The notes beneath the pieces were generated by a model. The model was not told the origin of the DNA. It did not search any database and was given only the letters and a program-made list of their open reading frames with translations. 64,000 nt of DNA. It comes from Pseudomonadota bacterium (GTDB lineage Bacteria; Desulfobacterota; Desulfobulbia; Desulfobulbales; Desulfocapsaceae). Shown here one piece after another: positions 18,255 to 26,955 of this stretch; position 1 is the stretch's first letter, and each line of letters starts with the position of its first letter. The translations under genes were made by a program, and so were the position numbers. Location: NCBI GenBank assembly GCA_023412495.1, contig JAEYNP010000039.1, positions 124,001-188,000 on the forward strand, written 5' to 3'.

Positions 18255-18433
18255 ATTTACCTCCATAGACAGAGCAATTGTCGCTTTGCCGAGCGTACGC
18301 CTCATCCTCCTCTGAAGATGAATGGGGCAAGCTGTCAACCGATGTGGCGGAGATTTTGCGCCGGCCGGCGAATAATCCACGCTCGCCGTATCTTGACCCG
18401 CTAGGGAGACGGGAGGATGGTGCGGCAACTATG

Positions 18434-18477
18434 GGAGACGTGGGCATCCCCCCGTATATCGGGAGGTTTTCGTCTCC
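18434..18477 (-). ncRNA. Two-stem structured RNA element between lipA and the DksA-BON gene
   Basis: GGAGACG at 18434-18440 pairs with CGTCTCC at 18471-18477, enclosing a second stem CCCCCCG/CGGGAGG at 18448-18466. There is no T-run, so it is not a typical terminator. It could be a leader element for the gene starting at 18254 or the end of the gcv-lip transcript. No known class is recognised. Confidence 0.35.
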
Positions 18478-18541
18478 ATGCAGGCACATTAAACACGTGG
18501 TTGAAAAACAAAAGGCTAGGAGGGTCGGAAATGCGCCGAAA

Positions 18542-19444
18542 TCATTCCTCCCTTGCCGCAAACCGTCGTTTTGCCAGGCGGTAGAGGGCTTCCGCCTGAT
18601 AGGAGCTGCGGACGAAGGGGCCGGAGGCGACGCCGGCAAACCCCACGGCATAGGCCTTATCTTCCAGCTCGGCGAACTCCTCGGGCGGCAGGAATCGCTC
18701 GACCGGCAGATGATCACTGCTTGGTTGCAGGTATTGGCCCATGGTGAGGATATCACAGCCAGCGGCGAAGAGATCACGCCAGGTTTTGTCGATCTCGGCA
18801 AAAGTCTCGCCAAGCCCCAGCATGAGGCCCGATTTGGTGGGGATATCGGGACGCGCTTTCTTTGCCCGGCTAATGAGTTCCAGCGACCGCTGGTAGCGGG
18901 CCTGGGGCCGGACCTCCGGATAGAGCCTCTCGACTGTCTCGGTATTGTGGTTGAGGACGTCGGGACCGGCGTCGAGGATGGTCATGAGCGCCTCGCGGTC
19001 GCCCTGCAGGTCGGGAATGAGCACCTCGATGAGGGTCCCCGGCTTCTTTCTTCTGATGGCGCGGATGGTCTCGGCGAAGAGCGCGGCCCCACCGTCGGCG
19101 AGGTCGTCGCGGGTCACCGAGGTGACCACCGCGTAGCGCAGGTCCAGGAGCGCCACCGCCTCGGCCACCCGTTCCGGCTCCTCGGGATCGGGCAGCCCTT
19201 CCGGCGGGTGGCCCACGGCGCAGAAGCGGCAGTTGCGGGTGCACCGCTCGCCCAGAATCATAAAGGTCGCCGTGCCCTGGCCGTAGCATTCGAACTGGTT
19301 GGGGCACTTGGCCTCCCGGCAGACGGTGGTGAGCGCGCTGCCCTTCAGCAGCTGGCGGATCTTTTCATATTCCGGGCCGGTCGGCAGGGTGCGCCTGAGC
19401 CAGCGGGGCTTGCCGAGAGTTATGCGGTTATGGCATGACGACAT
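18542..19444 (-). CDS. lipA: Lipoyl synthase
   Basis: A 300-residue radical-SAM enzyme that inserts two sulfurs into octanoyl groups. The auxiliary-cluster motif is CREAKCPNQFEC, the radical-SAM motif CTRNCRFC, and the C-terminal RSSY motif (VRSSYQAE) that binds the auxiliary cluster is present. AAGGAG precedes the ATG. It is the last gene of the run Lrp-gcvT-gcvH-gcvPA-gcvPB-lipB-lipA, with 99 bases separating it from lipB. It supplies lipoate to GcvH here and to the PdhC subunit encoded at 51 kb. Confidence 0.97.
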   Translation of the reverse strand: MSSCHNRITLGKPRWLRRTLPTGPEYEKIRQLLKGSALTTVCREAKCPNQFECYGQGTATFMILGERCTRNCRFCAVGHPPEGLPDPEEPERVAEAVALLDLRYAVVTSVTRDDLADGGAALFAETIRAIRRKKPGTLIEVLIPDLQGDREALMTILDAGPDVLNHNTETVERLYPEVRPQARYQRSLELISRAKKARPDIPTKSGLMLGLGETFAEIDKTWRDLFAAGCDILTMGQYLQPSSDHLPVERFLPPEEFAELEDKAYAVGFAGVASGPFVRSSYQAEALYRLAKRRFAAREE

Positions 19445-19543
19445 TGCAATACTCCTTCAATTGAAGGGTACACTCCGTGCACCAGGTGCATGGCACCCTA
19501 CGACACCTCGGCACAAGCCTTATTACTGACATTGGAGTTCACC

Positions 19544-20209
19544 CTACAATGACAATTCCATATTTAAAGGACAAAATTCCCGATCGAATACCTCGGTGAG
19601 AATCCCCGGCAGCTCCTCTTTGACTTCGGCAAGACTCACCTCCCAGCCCAATTCCCTGCTCATCGTGGTCATTTTCACCCCGGTGAGGCCGCAGGGGTTG
19701 ACCCAGGAGAAAGGGATCGAGTCAAGGCAGACATTCAGGGCCAGGCCATGGAAGGAGATGCCGTGGCGGATGGCGATGCCGACGCTGCCGAGTTTTTTAT
19801 CCTGCGCCCAGACCCCGTGGTTGCGCGGGTCGCGTGCGGCGGTCAGACCCTGGGCGGCCGCCAGCCGAACCATCGTTTCCTCCAGCCGGAAAACATAATC
19901 GGTGACGGAGAGTCCCGCTTCCCGGAGGTGGAGAATCGGATAGATCACCAGCTGGCCAGGACCGTGAAAGGTGATATCGCCGCCGCGTTCGATATGGACG
20001 AGGGGGATTCCTTTTTCCAGAAGAAAAGCCTCGGACACCATTAGGTTTTCCCGGCCGCCACGCCGGCCGAGGGTGAAGGTGGCCGGGTGTTCGGTGACGA
20101 GGAAGGTGTCGCCGACCGTCCCGCACCGCCTCTTCTCGACCAGCCTCAGCTGCAGGTCATAGGCCGCCGTATAGTCGGTGCAGCCGAGATCGACGTAGGC
20201 GGCGGTCAT
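19544..20209 (-). CDS. lipB: Octanoyl transferase (lipoate biosynthesis)
   Basis: LipB moves octanoate from acyl carrier protein to lipoyl domains. The 221-residue form from the ATG at 20209 is preferred since it starts four bases after the gcvPB stop; a longer frame would overlap that gene. The motif RGGDITFHGPGQLVIYP, the KLGSVGIAIRHGISFHG segment with the catalytic lysine, and NPCGLTG with the catalytic cysteine are all present. Its position between gcvPB and lipA fits provision of lipoyl-GcvH. Confidence 0.95.
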   Translation of the reverse strand: MTAAYVDLGCTDYTAAYDLQLRLVEKRRCGTVGDTFLVTEHPATFTLGRRGGRENLMVSEAFLLEKGIPLVHIERGGDITFHGPGQLVIYPILHLREAGLSVTDYVFRLEETMVRLAAAQGLTAARDPRNHGVWAQDKKLGSVGIAIRHGISFHGLALNVCLDSIPFSWVNPCGLTGVKMTTMSRELGWEVSLAEVKEELPGILTEVFDREFCPLNMELSL

Positions 20210-20213
20210 TTGT

Positions 20214-21683
20214 TCACATCCCACAGAGGCAGGGGTTGCGGGCGGCAAGGGTCTCGTCCAGCCGCCGCATCTTCGCCCGCGTGGGCGCCTGCTTGAGCAG
20301 CTCGGGATTCTCCTTGGCCTCGGCGACGATCATCTGCATCACCTCGATGAACTGATCGATGTCGTCCTTGCACTCGGTCTCGGTCGGCTCGATCATGATC
20401 GCCCCGTGCACCACCAGCGGGAAGTAGATGGTGGGCGGGTGGTAACCGCAATCGATCAGGCGCTTGGCGAGATCGAGCGTCGAGACTTTGTTCTCCTGGA
20501 GCTGGGCATCGGAGAAGACGCACTCGTGCATGCACGGCCGGTCGTAGGCAAGCGGCAGCGTCCCCTTCAGCCTCTCCTTGATGTAGGCGGCGTTCAGGAC
20601 CGCCAGCTGGCTGGCCTTCTTGAGGTTCGCCGCACCCATGGTCCGGATGTAGGAGTAGGCCCTGAGCAGCACCGAGTAGTTGCCGTGGAAGGCGTGTATT
20701 CTCCCAATGGAATCCGGTTGGTTGTAGTCAAGCGCATAGCGGTCGCCGACCTTTATGGCCCGCGGCACCGGCAGGAAGCGGGCCAGCTCCTCGGTCACGC
20801 AGACCGGGCCGGCGCCCGGCCCCCCGCCGCCGTGGGGCGTGGAGAAGGTCTTGTGCAGGTTGAGATGCATCACGTCGACCCCGCATTTCCTGGGGCTGAC
20901 AATGCCCATCACCGCGTTCATGTTGGCCCCGTCGCCATAGACCAGCCCGCCTTTAGCGTGGACGATCTCGGCGATCTCTCGGATGTTGGTCTCAAAGAGC
21001 CCGAGCGTATTGGGATTGGTGACCATGATCCCGGCGGTCTCCTCGTCCATCAGGGCGGCCACCGACTCCACGTCCATGATCCCGTTCGGCCCCGACTTGA
21101 TCGGCACCGGCCTGTAGCCGCAGAGCGCGGCGCTCGCCGGGTTGGTGCCGTGGGCGGTGTCGGGGATGAGGATCTTGGTCCGGCGCGAGCCGCGGCTCTT
21201 ATGGTAGGCGGCGAAGATCAGCATGCCGGTCAGCTCGCCGTGGGCCCCCGCCGCCGGCTGGACGGTCACGCCCGGCAGCTCGGTGATGGCCGAGAGATAC
21301 TCCTGCAGCTCGTACATCACCTGCAGGGCGCCCTGGACCTGGTCGTCCTCGAGCATCGGGTGGGCGGCCGCAAGCTGCGGGGTCGAGGCAACCTTCTCGT
21401 TGATCTTCGGGTTGTACTTCATGGTGCAGGAGCCGAGCGGGTACATGCCGGTATCGACCCCGTAGTTCCACTGGGAGAGGCGGGTGTAATGGCGGACCAC
21501 ATCGATTTCACTCAGGTCCGGGAAGGCCGGCCCCTCGCCCCGCAAACCGGCAGGGAAATCCGCCGCCGGCACGTCGCTTGCCGGAATGGACATCCCCCGC
21601 CGGCCTTTCTTACCCTTTTCCCAGAGCAGGGGTTCGTTCTGGATGATGCCTGTCGCCCCGGGAGTTATCGTTTTGTCGCTCAT
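20214..21683 (-). CDS. gcvPB: Glycine dehydrogenase (decarboxylating) subunit 2
   Basis: The 489-residue beta subunit of the split P-protein, which decarboxylates glycine using pyridoxal phosphate and transfers aminomethyl to lipoyl-GcvH. The PLP lysine is in NLHKTFSTPHGGGGPG, and PAAGAHGELTGM and DTAHGTNPASAA are family motifs. Its ATG overlaps the gcvPA TGA (ATGA), with GGAGGTGAAGGC as ribosome binding site, so the subunits are translationally coupled. Confidence 0.97.
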   Translation of the reverse strand: MSDKTITPGATGIIQNEPLLWEKGKKGRRGMSIPASDVPAADFPAGLRGEGPAFPDLSEIDVVRHYTRLSQWNYGVDTGMYPLGSCTMKYNPKINEKVASTPQLAAAHPMLEDDQVQGALQVMYELQEYLSAITELPGVTVQPAAGAHGELTGMLIFAAYHKSRGSRRTKILIPDTAHGTNPASAALCGYRPVPIKSGPNGIMDVESVAALMDEETAGIMVTNPNTLGLFETNIREIAEIVHAKGGLVYGDGANMNAVMGIVSPRKCGVDVMHLNLHKTFSTPHGGGGPGAGPVCVTEELARFLPVPRAIKVGDRYALDYNQPDSIGRIHAFHGNYSVLLRAYSYIRTMGAANLKKASQLAVLNAAYIKERLKGTLPLAYDRPCMHECVFSDAQLQENKVSTLDLAKRLIDCGYHPPTIYFPLVVHGAIMIEPTETECKDDIDQFIEVMQMIVAEAKENPELLKQAPTRAKMRRLDETLAARNPCLCGM

Positions 21684-23014
21684 GCCTTCACCTCCTCCGC
21701 CACCAAATCCAACAATTCCTTGCTTGCCGTCTCGGTCACGCAGAACAGCCAGCGGCCTGCATGCTCGGGGTAGAACCTGCCGAGTTCGAGCCCCGCGACG
21801 ATCTTCTTGGCGAGCAGCCGCTCGCGGGCCGGCCGGAAATCGTCCTTGAACTCCACCACGAACTCGTTGAAGGTGGGCGAGTCGAAGACGACCTTCGCGC
21901 CTTTCTCCACAAGCCTTTTCTTCAGGTACTCCGCCTTGTCGTAGTTGAGCTTGGCCAGCTCCCGCAGGCCCGAGCCGCCGAGGGAGGCCATGTACATGGT
22001 GGCGATCTGGGTGCAGATGCCCTGGTTGGAGCAGATGTTCGAGGTCGCCTTCTCCCGGCGGATATGCTGCTCGCGGGTCGAGAGCGTCAGGACGAAGCCG
22101 CGCTTGCCGTCGAGGTCGCGGGTCTCGCCCACCAGCCTCCCAGGCATGTTGCGGACGAACTCGTCGCGGCAGGCGAACATGCCGAGAGCCGCCCCGCCGA
22201 AGGAGCGCGGCATGCCGAAGCTCTGGCCCTCGCCGCAGACGATGTCGGCGCCGCAGGAGCCGGGGCTGCGGGTGAGCCCGTAGGTTAACGGCTCGGTGAA
22301 GGAGACGATGAACAGCAGGCCCGCGTCATGGACCTGCTTGCCCAAGGACTCGAGATCCTCAATCACCCCGAAGAAGTTCGGCGACTGAACGCACACCGCC
22401 GCAACGTCGTCGATGTCTTTGAGGCCGCTCAGGTCGGTGCGGCCATCCGGGCCCACCGGCAGTTCGACCATGCTGTAGCATGTCGGCTCCAGATAGGTCC
22501 TGGCCACCTCCCGGTAGTGGGGGTGAACGGCTTTCGAGACCAGTACCTTGGCCTTTTTCTTGGCGATTCGAAGCCCCATCAGCAACCCCTCGGCCATCGC
22601 CGTGGCCCCGTCATAGATGGAGGCATTGGCCACGTCCATGCCGAGCAGGCGGGCGGTGAGGGTCTGGTATTCGAAGATGCCCTGCAGCGTCCCCTGGGCC
22701 ATCTCCGGCTGATATGGGGTGTAGGCGGTAAGGAACTCCGAGCGGCTCATGATCGAGCGGATCGTCTCCGGAATATGGTGATGGTAGCTGCCGGCCCCGA
22801 TCAGCACCCGATACTTGTCATCGACCTGCATGGCCTCCGCCAGCCGGGCGACATGATCGGTAAGACGCCATTCGTCGAGGGCTTCCGGCAGTTGCATCCC
22901 GCCTTCGACGCGGCAGCTCTCCGGAACCGAGCAGAAGAGCTCGTCCAGGCTCTTCCTGCCGACCACCGCGAGCATCTCGCGAATCTCTTCGTCAGTATGA
23001 GGCAAGTAGCGCAT
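21680..23014 (-). CDS. gcvPA: Glycine dehydrogenase (decarboxylating) subunit 1
   Basis: The 444-residue alpha subunit of the split P-protein. It begins MRYLPHTDEEIREMLAVVG and has the expected PYQPEMAQGTLQGIFEYQT and GDASLYDGATA-like (ANASIYDGATAMAE) motifs. It starts four bases after gcvH and overlaps gcvPB by four bases. The split form is usual in many anaerobes and Gram-positives rather than in Enterobacteria. Confidence 0.97.
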   Translation of the reverse strand: MRYLPHTDEEIREMLAVVGRKSLDELFCSVPESCRVEGGMQLPEALDEWRLTDHVARLAEAMQVDDKYRVLIGAGSYHHHIPETIRSIMSRSEFLTAYTPYQPEMAQGTLQGIFEYQTLTARLLGMDVANASIYDGATAMAEGLLMGLRIAKKKAKVLVSKAVHPHYREVARTYLEPTCYSMVELPVGPDGRTDLSGLKDIDDVAAVCVQSPNFFGVIEDLESLGKQVHDAGLLFIVSFTEPLTYGLTRSPGSCGADIVCGEGQSFGMPRSFGGAALGMFACRDEFVRNMPGRLVGETRDLDGKRGFVLTLSTREQHIRREKATSNICSNQGICTQIATMYMASLGGSGLRELAKLNYDKAEYLKKRLVEKGAKVVFDSPTFNEFVVEFKDDFRPARERLLAKKIVAGLELGRFYPEHAGRWLFCVTETASKELLDLVAEEVKA

Positions 23015-23018
23015 GTCA

Positions 23019-23414
23019 TCATCCTTTCAGCATGTCTTGATAGGCGTCGACCGTCATCAGTTCCTTTATTTCGCCCTTGTCGGCGGGTTTGATCTCGACA
23101 ATCCAGTTCGCGTACGGGTCCTGATTGATCAGTTCCGGAGAGTCGGCGAGGTCCTCGTTGACGGCGACGATTTCCCCGCCGACCGGCAGGTAGAGTTCGG
23201 ACACCGCCTTGACCGACTCGAGCGTCCCGAATTCCTCGCCCTTCTCGAACGAAGCCCCCACTTCCGGCAGCTCGACGAAGACGATATCCCCCAGCTGGTC
23301 CTGGGCGTAGTCGCTGATGCCGACCCTGAGGGTGGAGCCCGACACAGTTATCCATTCGTGATCCTCGGTGTAGCGCAGGTCATCCTTGAAAATCAATTCA
23401 TCCAGTTCCTTCAT
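23019..23414 (-). CDS. gcvH: Glycine cleavage system H protein
   Basis: A 131-residue lipoyl carrier shuttling the aminomethyl group between P and T proteins. The lipoyl lysine is Lys69 in LESVKAVSE, and the start MKELDELIF is supported by GGAGG upstream of 23414. DLRYTEDHEWI and VGISDYAQDQLGDIVFVELP are typical. It lies between gcvT (37 bases away) and gcvPA. Confidence 0.96.
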   Translation of the reverse strand: MKELDELIFKDDLRYTEDHEWITVSGSTLRVGISDYAQDQLGDIVFVELPEVGASFEKGEEFGTLESVKAVSELYLPVGGEIVAVNEDLADSPELINQDPYANWIVEIKPADKGEIKELMTVDAYQDMLKG

Positions 23415-23451
23415 GGGTTCAGCCTCCCTTGTATAAAGAAAATTTTTCAAC

Positions 23452-24714
23452 TCAACCGAGCATCTTGCCGATCGGGCTTCTCGCCGTCCGGTTCGGACGG
23501 ATGTCGGCCCGTATTTCCACTGTTATCTTTCTCTTACCGTCGGTCAGGACCACCTGATCGCCGGGTTTTGCTAGCCTATCCACCAGAACGAAGCCGCAGC
23601 AGAGGCCCTTGGCCTGGAAGTCCGGGTTGCCGGCGACGCTGACGATCTCTTCTCCTGCCCTGCCGATGGCCATGTCTGTTGTGCAGGTGAGAATGGTGCC
23701 GATCCTCTCCCCCGCCACTGAGGCCACGTAGTTGCCCTCCCCCGCGCCGATCTTGCGGGGATCGTAGCCGGCGAAGGGCAGGGTATGGTTCTGCCAGTTG
23801 CCGGCCAGAAGCGCCGGCGCGCCGACGAAGACCTTGGAAAAGGTGGTGTGGTCGTCGTTCCAGGAGAGGGCGAACTGCCAGGGGTTGTGCAGAAACGGCC
23901 AGGCCCCGATATCCTGGTGGGAGAGTGGCAGCACCGCGCCGGCCCGTAGCGAGTCGCGTGCGGCCAGGCCGCAGGCGATGAGGCCGCGATCCTCACCGGC
24001 CGCAAGCACCATTTCCCAGAGATCCGCCAGCCGGTCGATCTCGACGAACAGCTCGAAGCCGAACTCCCCGGTATAGCCGGTGCGGGAGACGAGGACGGGC
24101 GTGCCGTCGGTGAGCGTCACGGTGGTCTCCGATCTCTTTTCGCCGAAACCGCCCTTGAAGGAGAAGTAGGCCATCTTGTCGAAGACCTCCCGGGGGTCGC
24201 GCAGCACCTTCGCGAGTATCTGCGCCGACAGCGGGCCCTGAATATCCATCTTGCCAACTTTATCGGTGAGGTCCCGGACCACTACGTCCTTGCCTATGCC
24301 GTACCGGGTGAGGTGCGCCGCCACCGGCCCGCTCATCCCGGCATTGACCACCACCATGAACACCTCGGGCCGCAGTTGATAGACGATTGCGTCGTCGAGC
24401 ACCGTGCCGTCCTCATTCAGGAATACTCCGTAGACGCAGCGCCCGTCGGCCAGCGGCAGCTTGTCCTTGCCGATACAGGTGTTGAGGTCCTTGCTCAGGC
24501 AGAGCTGGAGCAGGCTTCGGGCCGCAGGCCCGCGCACGGACACCGCCGCCATATGGCTGGTGTCGAAGATGCCCGCGGCAGTTACCACTGCCAGATGCTC
24601 GGCCTTGGCGCCGGTTTTGTACCAGAGCGGCATATCGTAGTTGCCGAAAAGGGCCATGTTGGCCCCCTGCTCCTCATGCCAGCCGTGCAACACCGTTTTC
24701 TTTGGACTGTTCAT
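23452..24714 (-). CDS. gcvT: Glycine cleavage T protein (aminomethyltransferase)
   Basis: A 420-residue tetrahydrofolate-dependent aminomethyltransferase, somewhat longer than the usual 360-375 residues. Motifs include LHGWHEEQGANMALFGNYDMPLWY (split here: LHGWHEEQGAN, then MALFGNYDMP), FDTSHMAAVSVRGP, DDAIVYQL, and the folate region RTGYTGEFGFELF. The C-terminal barrel domain ends IRPNRTARSPIGKMLG, close to YRPSRS-like family ends but degenerate. AGGTGAG precedes the ATG. It is the first enzyme gene of the operon, 45 bases after the Lrp/AsnC gene. Confidence 0.92.
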   Translation of the reverse strand: MNSPKKTVLHGWHEEQGANMALFGNYDMPLWYKTGAKAEHLAVVTAAGIFDTSHMAAVSVRGPAARSLLQLCLSKDLNTCIGKDKLPLADGRCVYGVFLNEDGTVLDDAIVYQLRPEVFMVVVNAGMSGPVAAHLTRYGIGKDVVVRDLTDKVGKMDIQGPLSAQILAKVLRDPREVFDKMAYFSFKGGFGEKRSETTVTLTDGTPVLVSRTGYTGEFGFELFVEIDRLADLWEMVLAAGEDRGLIACGLAARDSLRAGAVLPLSHQDIGAWPFLHNPWQFALSWNDDHTTFSKVFVGAPALLAGNWQNHTLPFAGYDPRKIGAGEGNYVASVAGERIGTILTCTTDMAIGRAGEEIVSVAGNPDFQAKGLCCGFVLVDRLAKPGDQVVLTDGKRKITVEIRADIRPNRTARSPIGKMLG

Positions 24715-24759
24715 TTTCTCACCTGGATTGTTCGCATAGAATTCTGGTTAAAAGCATTC

Positions 24760-25209
24760 TCAGGTCGGCAGGGTCAGCGGCACCTTGAGGTTGAAGCTCT
24801 TGTAGACAACGAAGGTTTCCACCGCGCGCACGTTCTCCAGTTTCGAGACCTCCTCCGTATAGAACTTCAGCATGGTGAACTCCCTGTTGAGCAATACCGT
24901 GAGGATGAGATCGAAGCGGCCGGTCACCACGCAGACCGAGATGACGCCGCGTAATTTGCTGAACTCCTCGCCCTTCTTGACCAGGTCCATGTCCTTCAGG
25001 CGGACGCCCACCATGACGATGGACTGGTCCGGCAGCGCTTCCGGATCGACCAGGGCGGTGATGTCGAGCACCCCCTCATCCTTCAGCCGCTTCACCCGGG
25101 CCCGCACCGTTCCCTCCGACAGAGCGAGAGAATCGGCGATCTGCTTGAACGGCATCCGACCATCCTTGAGATGATTGATGATGGCGATATTGATCTCATC
25201 CATTTCCAT
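24760..25209 (-). CDS. Lrp/AsnC family transcriptional regulator
   Basis: A helix-turn-helix DNA-binding domain (MDEINIAIINHLKDGRMPFKQ; ALSEGTVRARVKRLKDEGVL) followed by a RAM ligand domain (VTGRFDLILTVL). The 149-residue start at 25209 is preferred: the next ATG upstream, 25239, would fall at the predicted transcription start and be almost leaderless. It is the first gene of the gcv-lip run and has its own strong sigma-70 promoter. By analogy with Lrp it probably senses glycine or another amino acid and regulates itself and gcvT; that is inference. Confidence 0.88.
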   Translation of the reverse strand: MEMDEINIAIINHLKDGRMPFKQIADSLALSEGTVRARVKRLKDEGVLDITALVDPEALPDQSIVMVGVRLKDMDLVKKGEEFSKLRGVISVCVVTGRFDLILTVLLNREFTMLKFYTEEVSKLENVRAVETFVVYKSFNLKVPLTLPT

Positions 25210-25247
25210 AAACGACACCACTTTTAGGTTACCTTGCATCTGCCCGG

Positions 25248-25276
25248 ATTATAGGTGAGACAGACAGCATTGTCAA
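25248..25276 (-). promoter_or_regulatory. Sigma-70 promoter of the Lrp-gcv-lip operon
   Basis: On the minus strand TTGACA (25276-25271) is followed by exactly 17 bases and TATAAT (25253-25248), both perfect consensus boxes. The predicted start is near 25241. The flanking sequence is AT-rich, suitable for Lrp binding. Confidence 0.8.
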
Positions 25277-25465
25277 TATCGACTATCATTTTTTACGAAT
25301 ATACTATCTAGAAGAGAATATTTTTACGATATCCGCATTAATATATAAATGTTATTTAAAGCACACATCAGGAAGACCATGACAACTCACATAGATCAGT
25401 CAACCGAAGAGGTCGCTGATCCTGGAAGGCTGTGGGAATGCCGAAGCAGGGAAAAAGGATCGCGT

Positions 25466-26614
25466 TTAAAGAAAGTCCGGATAAATCACCTGCGCCCCGG
25501 CCGCATGGGCCTTCTGCAGGGCCTGGTCGACCAGGCGGTTGATCTCGGCGATGTTGCCGCGGCTGAGGACATGGAGGGTCCGGATAGTCTCGTAGGGCAG
25601 AAAGGCCAGCGAGGCGCTCCCGTTGCCGGCCGCAGCAAGCTGCAGGCAGAAGCGCAGGTAGTCGGCGGTGTCCTTGACCGAAAGGGGGGCAAGACGAAGC
25701 TGGCAGTTGGTTTCATCCGCAAAGTATTCCGCCACGGCAGCGGTCAGGTTCGCCTCCATCTTCCTGGTCCCGAAGAGGATGATCTGCAGCAATTCATCTC
25801 CTTCAAAGGCATTGGTGAGGAAGCGGGCAGCCGCCTCCACGACGGCCGGGTCCATCGCCTCGGCTTTGTCCAGAAGCAGCACCACCCGCTGCCCCCGGCC
25901 GCGCCGGTCGTCGAGGGCCTTCTTGACCTGCTCGAGCAGAATCGTCTGGGAAAGATTCTCCGCCCCGGCGACGGCCAATGCGGCGGCAAGCTCCTGCACA
26001 AGATCGGCGAGGGAATCAGTCCTGCCAACCGTGACGAACTCGTAACCGGCAGGTGGATTGCGGCGAAGTTTCTCGGCCAGGACGGTCTTGCCGCTGCCGG
26101 TTTCCCCGATCATCCTGATGAGGGGCTTGCCTTTCTGCAGCAAGGCAAAGATCTGATTGAACAACTCGAGGCGAGCGGACCAGGGGATGTCCATGCAACA
26201 GGGCCGAAATCCTTCCTGGAAGGCCGTGAGCACCTGGCCCAACTCAAATTTCGGGCCGCTTCCTTCCCTGTCGGCCCTGGCGGGGCCTTCGGATAGGTAA
26301 GCGCCGCTCTGCAGAACACAGTCGAGAACTGCGCCGGGATCGACCGTCAGCCTCCGGGTCTCCGCCGTTCCGACATGGCAGCCGGTGCCCCGCATGATAA
26401 AGGATTCGGTGAGGATATCGCCCTGCAGATACCCCGCGCACTCGATTTCATCGTTACGAACTTCGCCCGTCAATCGCCCGGTTTCGGCAATTTTTAAAAA
26501 ACCGCCTGAAACCCTGCCCTCCAGCACCCCCTCCAGCACCAGACGGCCTCGGCATTCAACGATGCCTTTCACCACCATGGACTGGTCGATCCTGCTTTCG
26601 TTTTCCTTATCCAT
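25466..26614 (-). CDS. Bactofilin domain fused to an AAA/ExeA-type ATPase
   Basis: Residues about 8-115 have the bactofilin pattern of short beta-helix rungs (VVKGIVECRGRLVLEGVLEG, GRLTGEVRNDEIECAGYLQGDI). Residues about 125-380 form a P-loop ATPase of the ExeA/TniB type: Walker A GETGSGKT at 170-177, and a Walker B-like strand VVLLLDKAEAMDP at 244-256 in which the usual DE is DK. A sensor-like region and winged C-terminal part follow (LSRGNIAEINRLVDQALQKA). Bactofilins self-assemble into filaments; ExeA-type ATPases remodel the cell wall or load secretion complexes. The fusion suggests a filament-scaffolded ATPase. It stands alone on its strand. Confidence 0.82.
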   Translation of the reverse strand: MDKENESRIDQSMVVKGIVECRGRLVLEGVLEGRVSGGFLKIAETGRLTGEVRNDEIECAGYLQGDILTESFIMRGTGCHVGTAETRRLTVDPGAVLDCVLQSGAYLSEGPARADREGSGPKFELGQVLTAFQEGFRPCCMDIPWSARLELFNQIFALLQKGKPLIRMIGETGSGKTVLAEKLRRNPPAGYEFVTVGRTDSLADLVQELAAALAVAGAENLSQTILLEQVKKALDDRRGRGQRVVLLLDKAEAMDPAVVEAAARFLTNAFEGDELLQIILFGTRKMEANLTAAVAEYFADETNCQLRLAPLSVKDTADYLRFCLQLAAAGNGSASLAFLPYETIRTLHVLSRGNIAEINRLVDQALQKAHAAGAQVIYPDFL

Positions 26615-26955
26615 GCCACAATCCGCCTTTGGCCCAGGGAGTCCCGGGAATTATCCAGCCTTACCGACGATCGCGCAGTCCTTCGTGTAATGCGGGCTGA
26701 CGCCCGCAACCCAAGGGTTGTTATCCCCTCCCACAACAGAGGGGACTCATTTCAGTACCCCCTTGAGGGGTGTAAGTACCTTCACGAAATTCTTTTCTAA
26801 AAAAAAGAAACAAATTTCTAAGGTACTAAAAATGGTAGCATGTCCAGCATACGCTGCAAGGAAAACTCATTCTTGGCAAAAAAATAGAACGAGAAACAAA
26901 AGGGAGAACTCTCTTTTTTCGGGAACCTCGAATCACTGCTTTACGCCTTGGGCAA
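26615..26955. other. Intergenic region carrying repeat R2
   Basis: The region between the bactofilin-ATPase start and the repeat-protein stop is mostly an R2 copy (26688-26832). The remaining 120 bases up to 26955 are AT-rich and hold no gene that I can support. Confidence 0.6.
26688..26832 (-). repeat. MITE-like intergenic repeat, family R2
   Basis: Contains TAATGCGGGCTGACGCCCGC (a hairpin), CCCCTCCCACAACAGAGGGG (a hairpin), CAGTACCCCCTTGAGGGG and a terminal TTCTAAGGTACTAAAAA. The same blocks occur in reverse orientation at 41657-41810 and 62418-62599. The left terminal repeat is missing here. Confidence 0.85.

Noticed and set aside
24715..25465. Glycine riboswitch before gcvT or the Lrp gene
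   Set aside because: I looked for the conserved glycine aptamer text in the leader and in the spacers and found none; the predicted leader is also too short.
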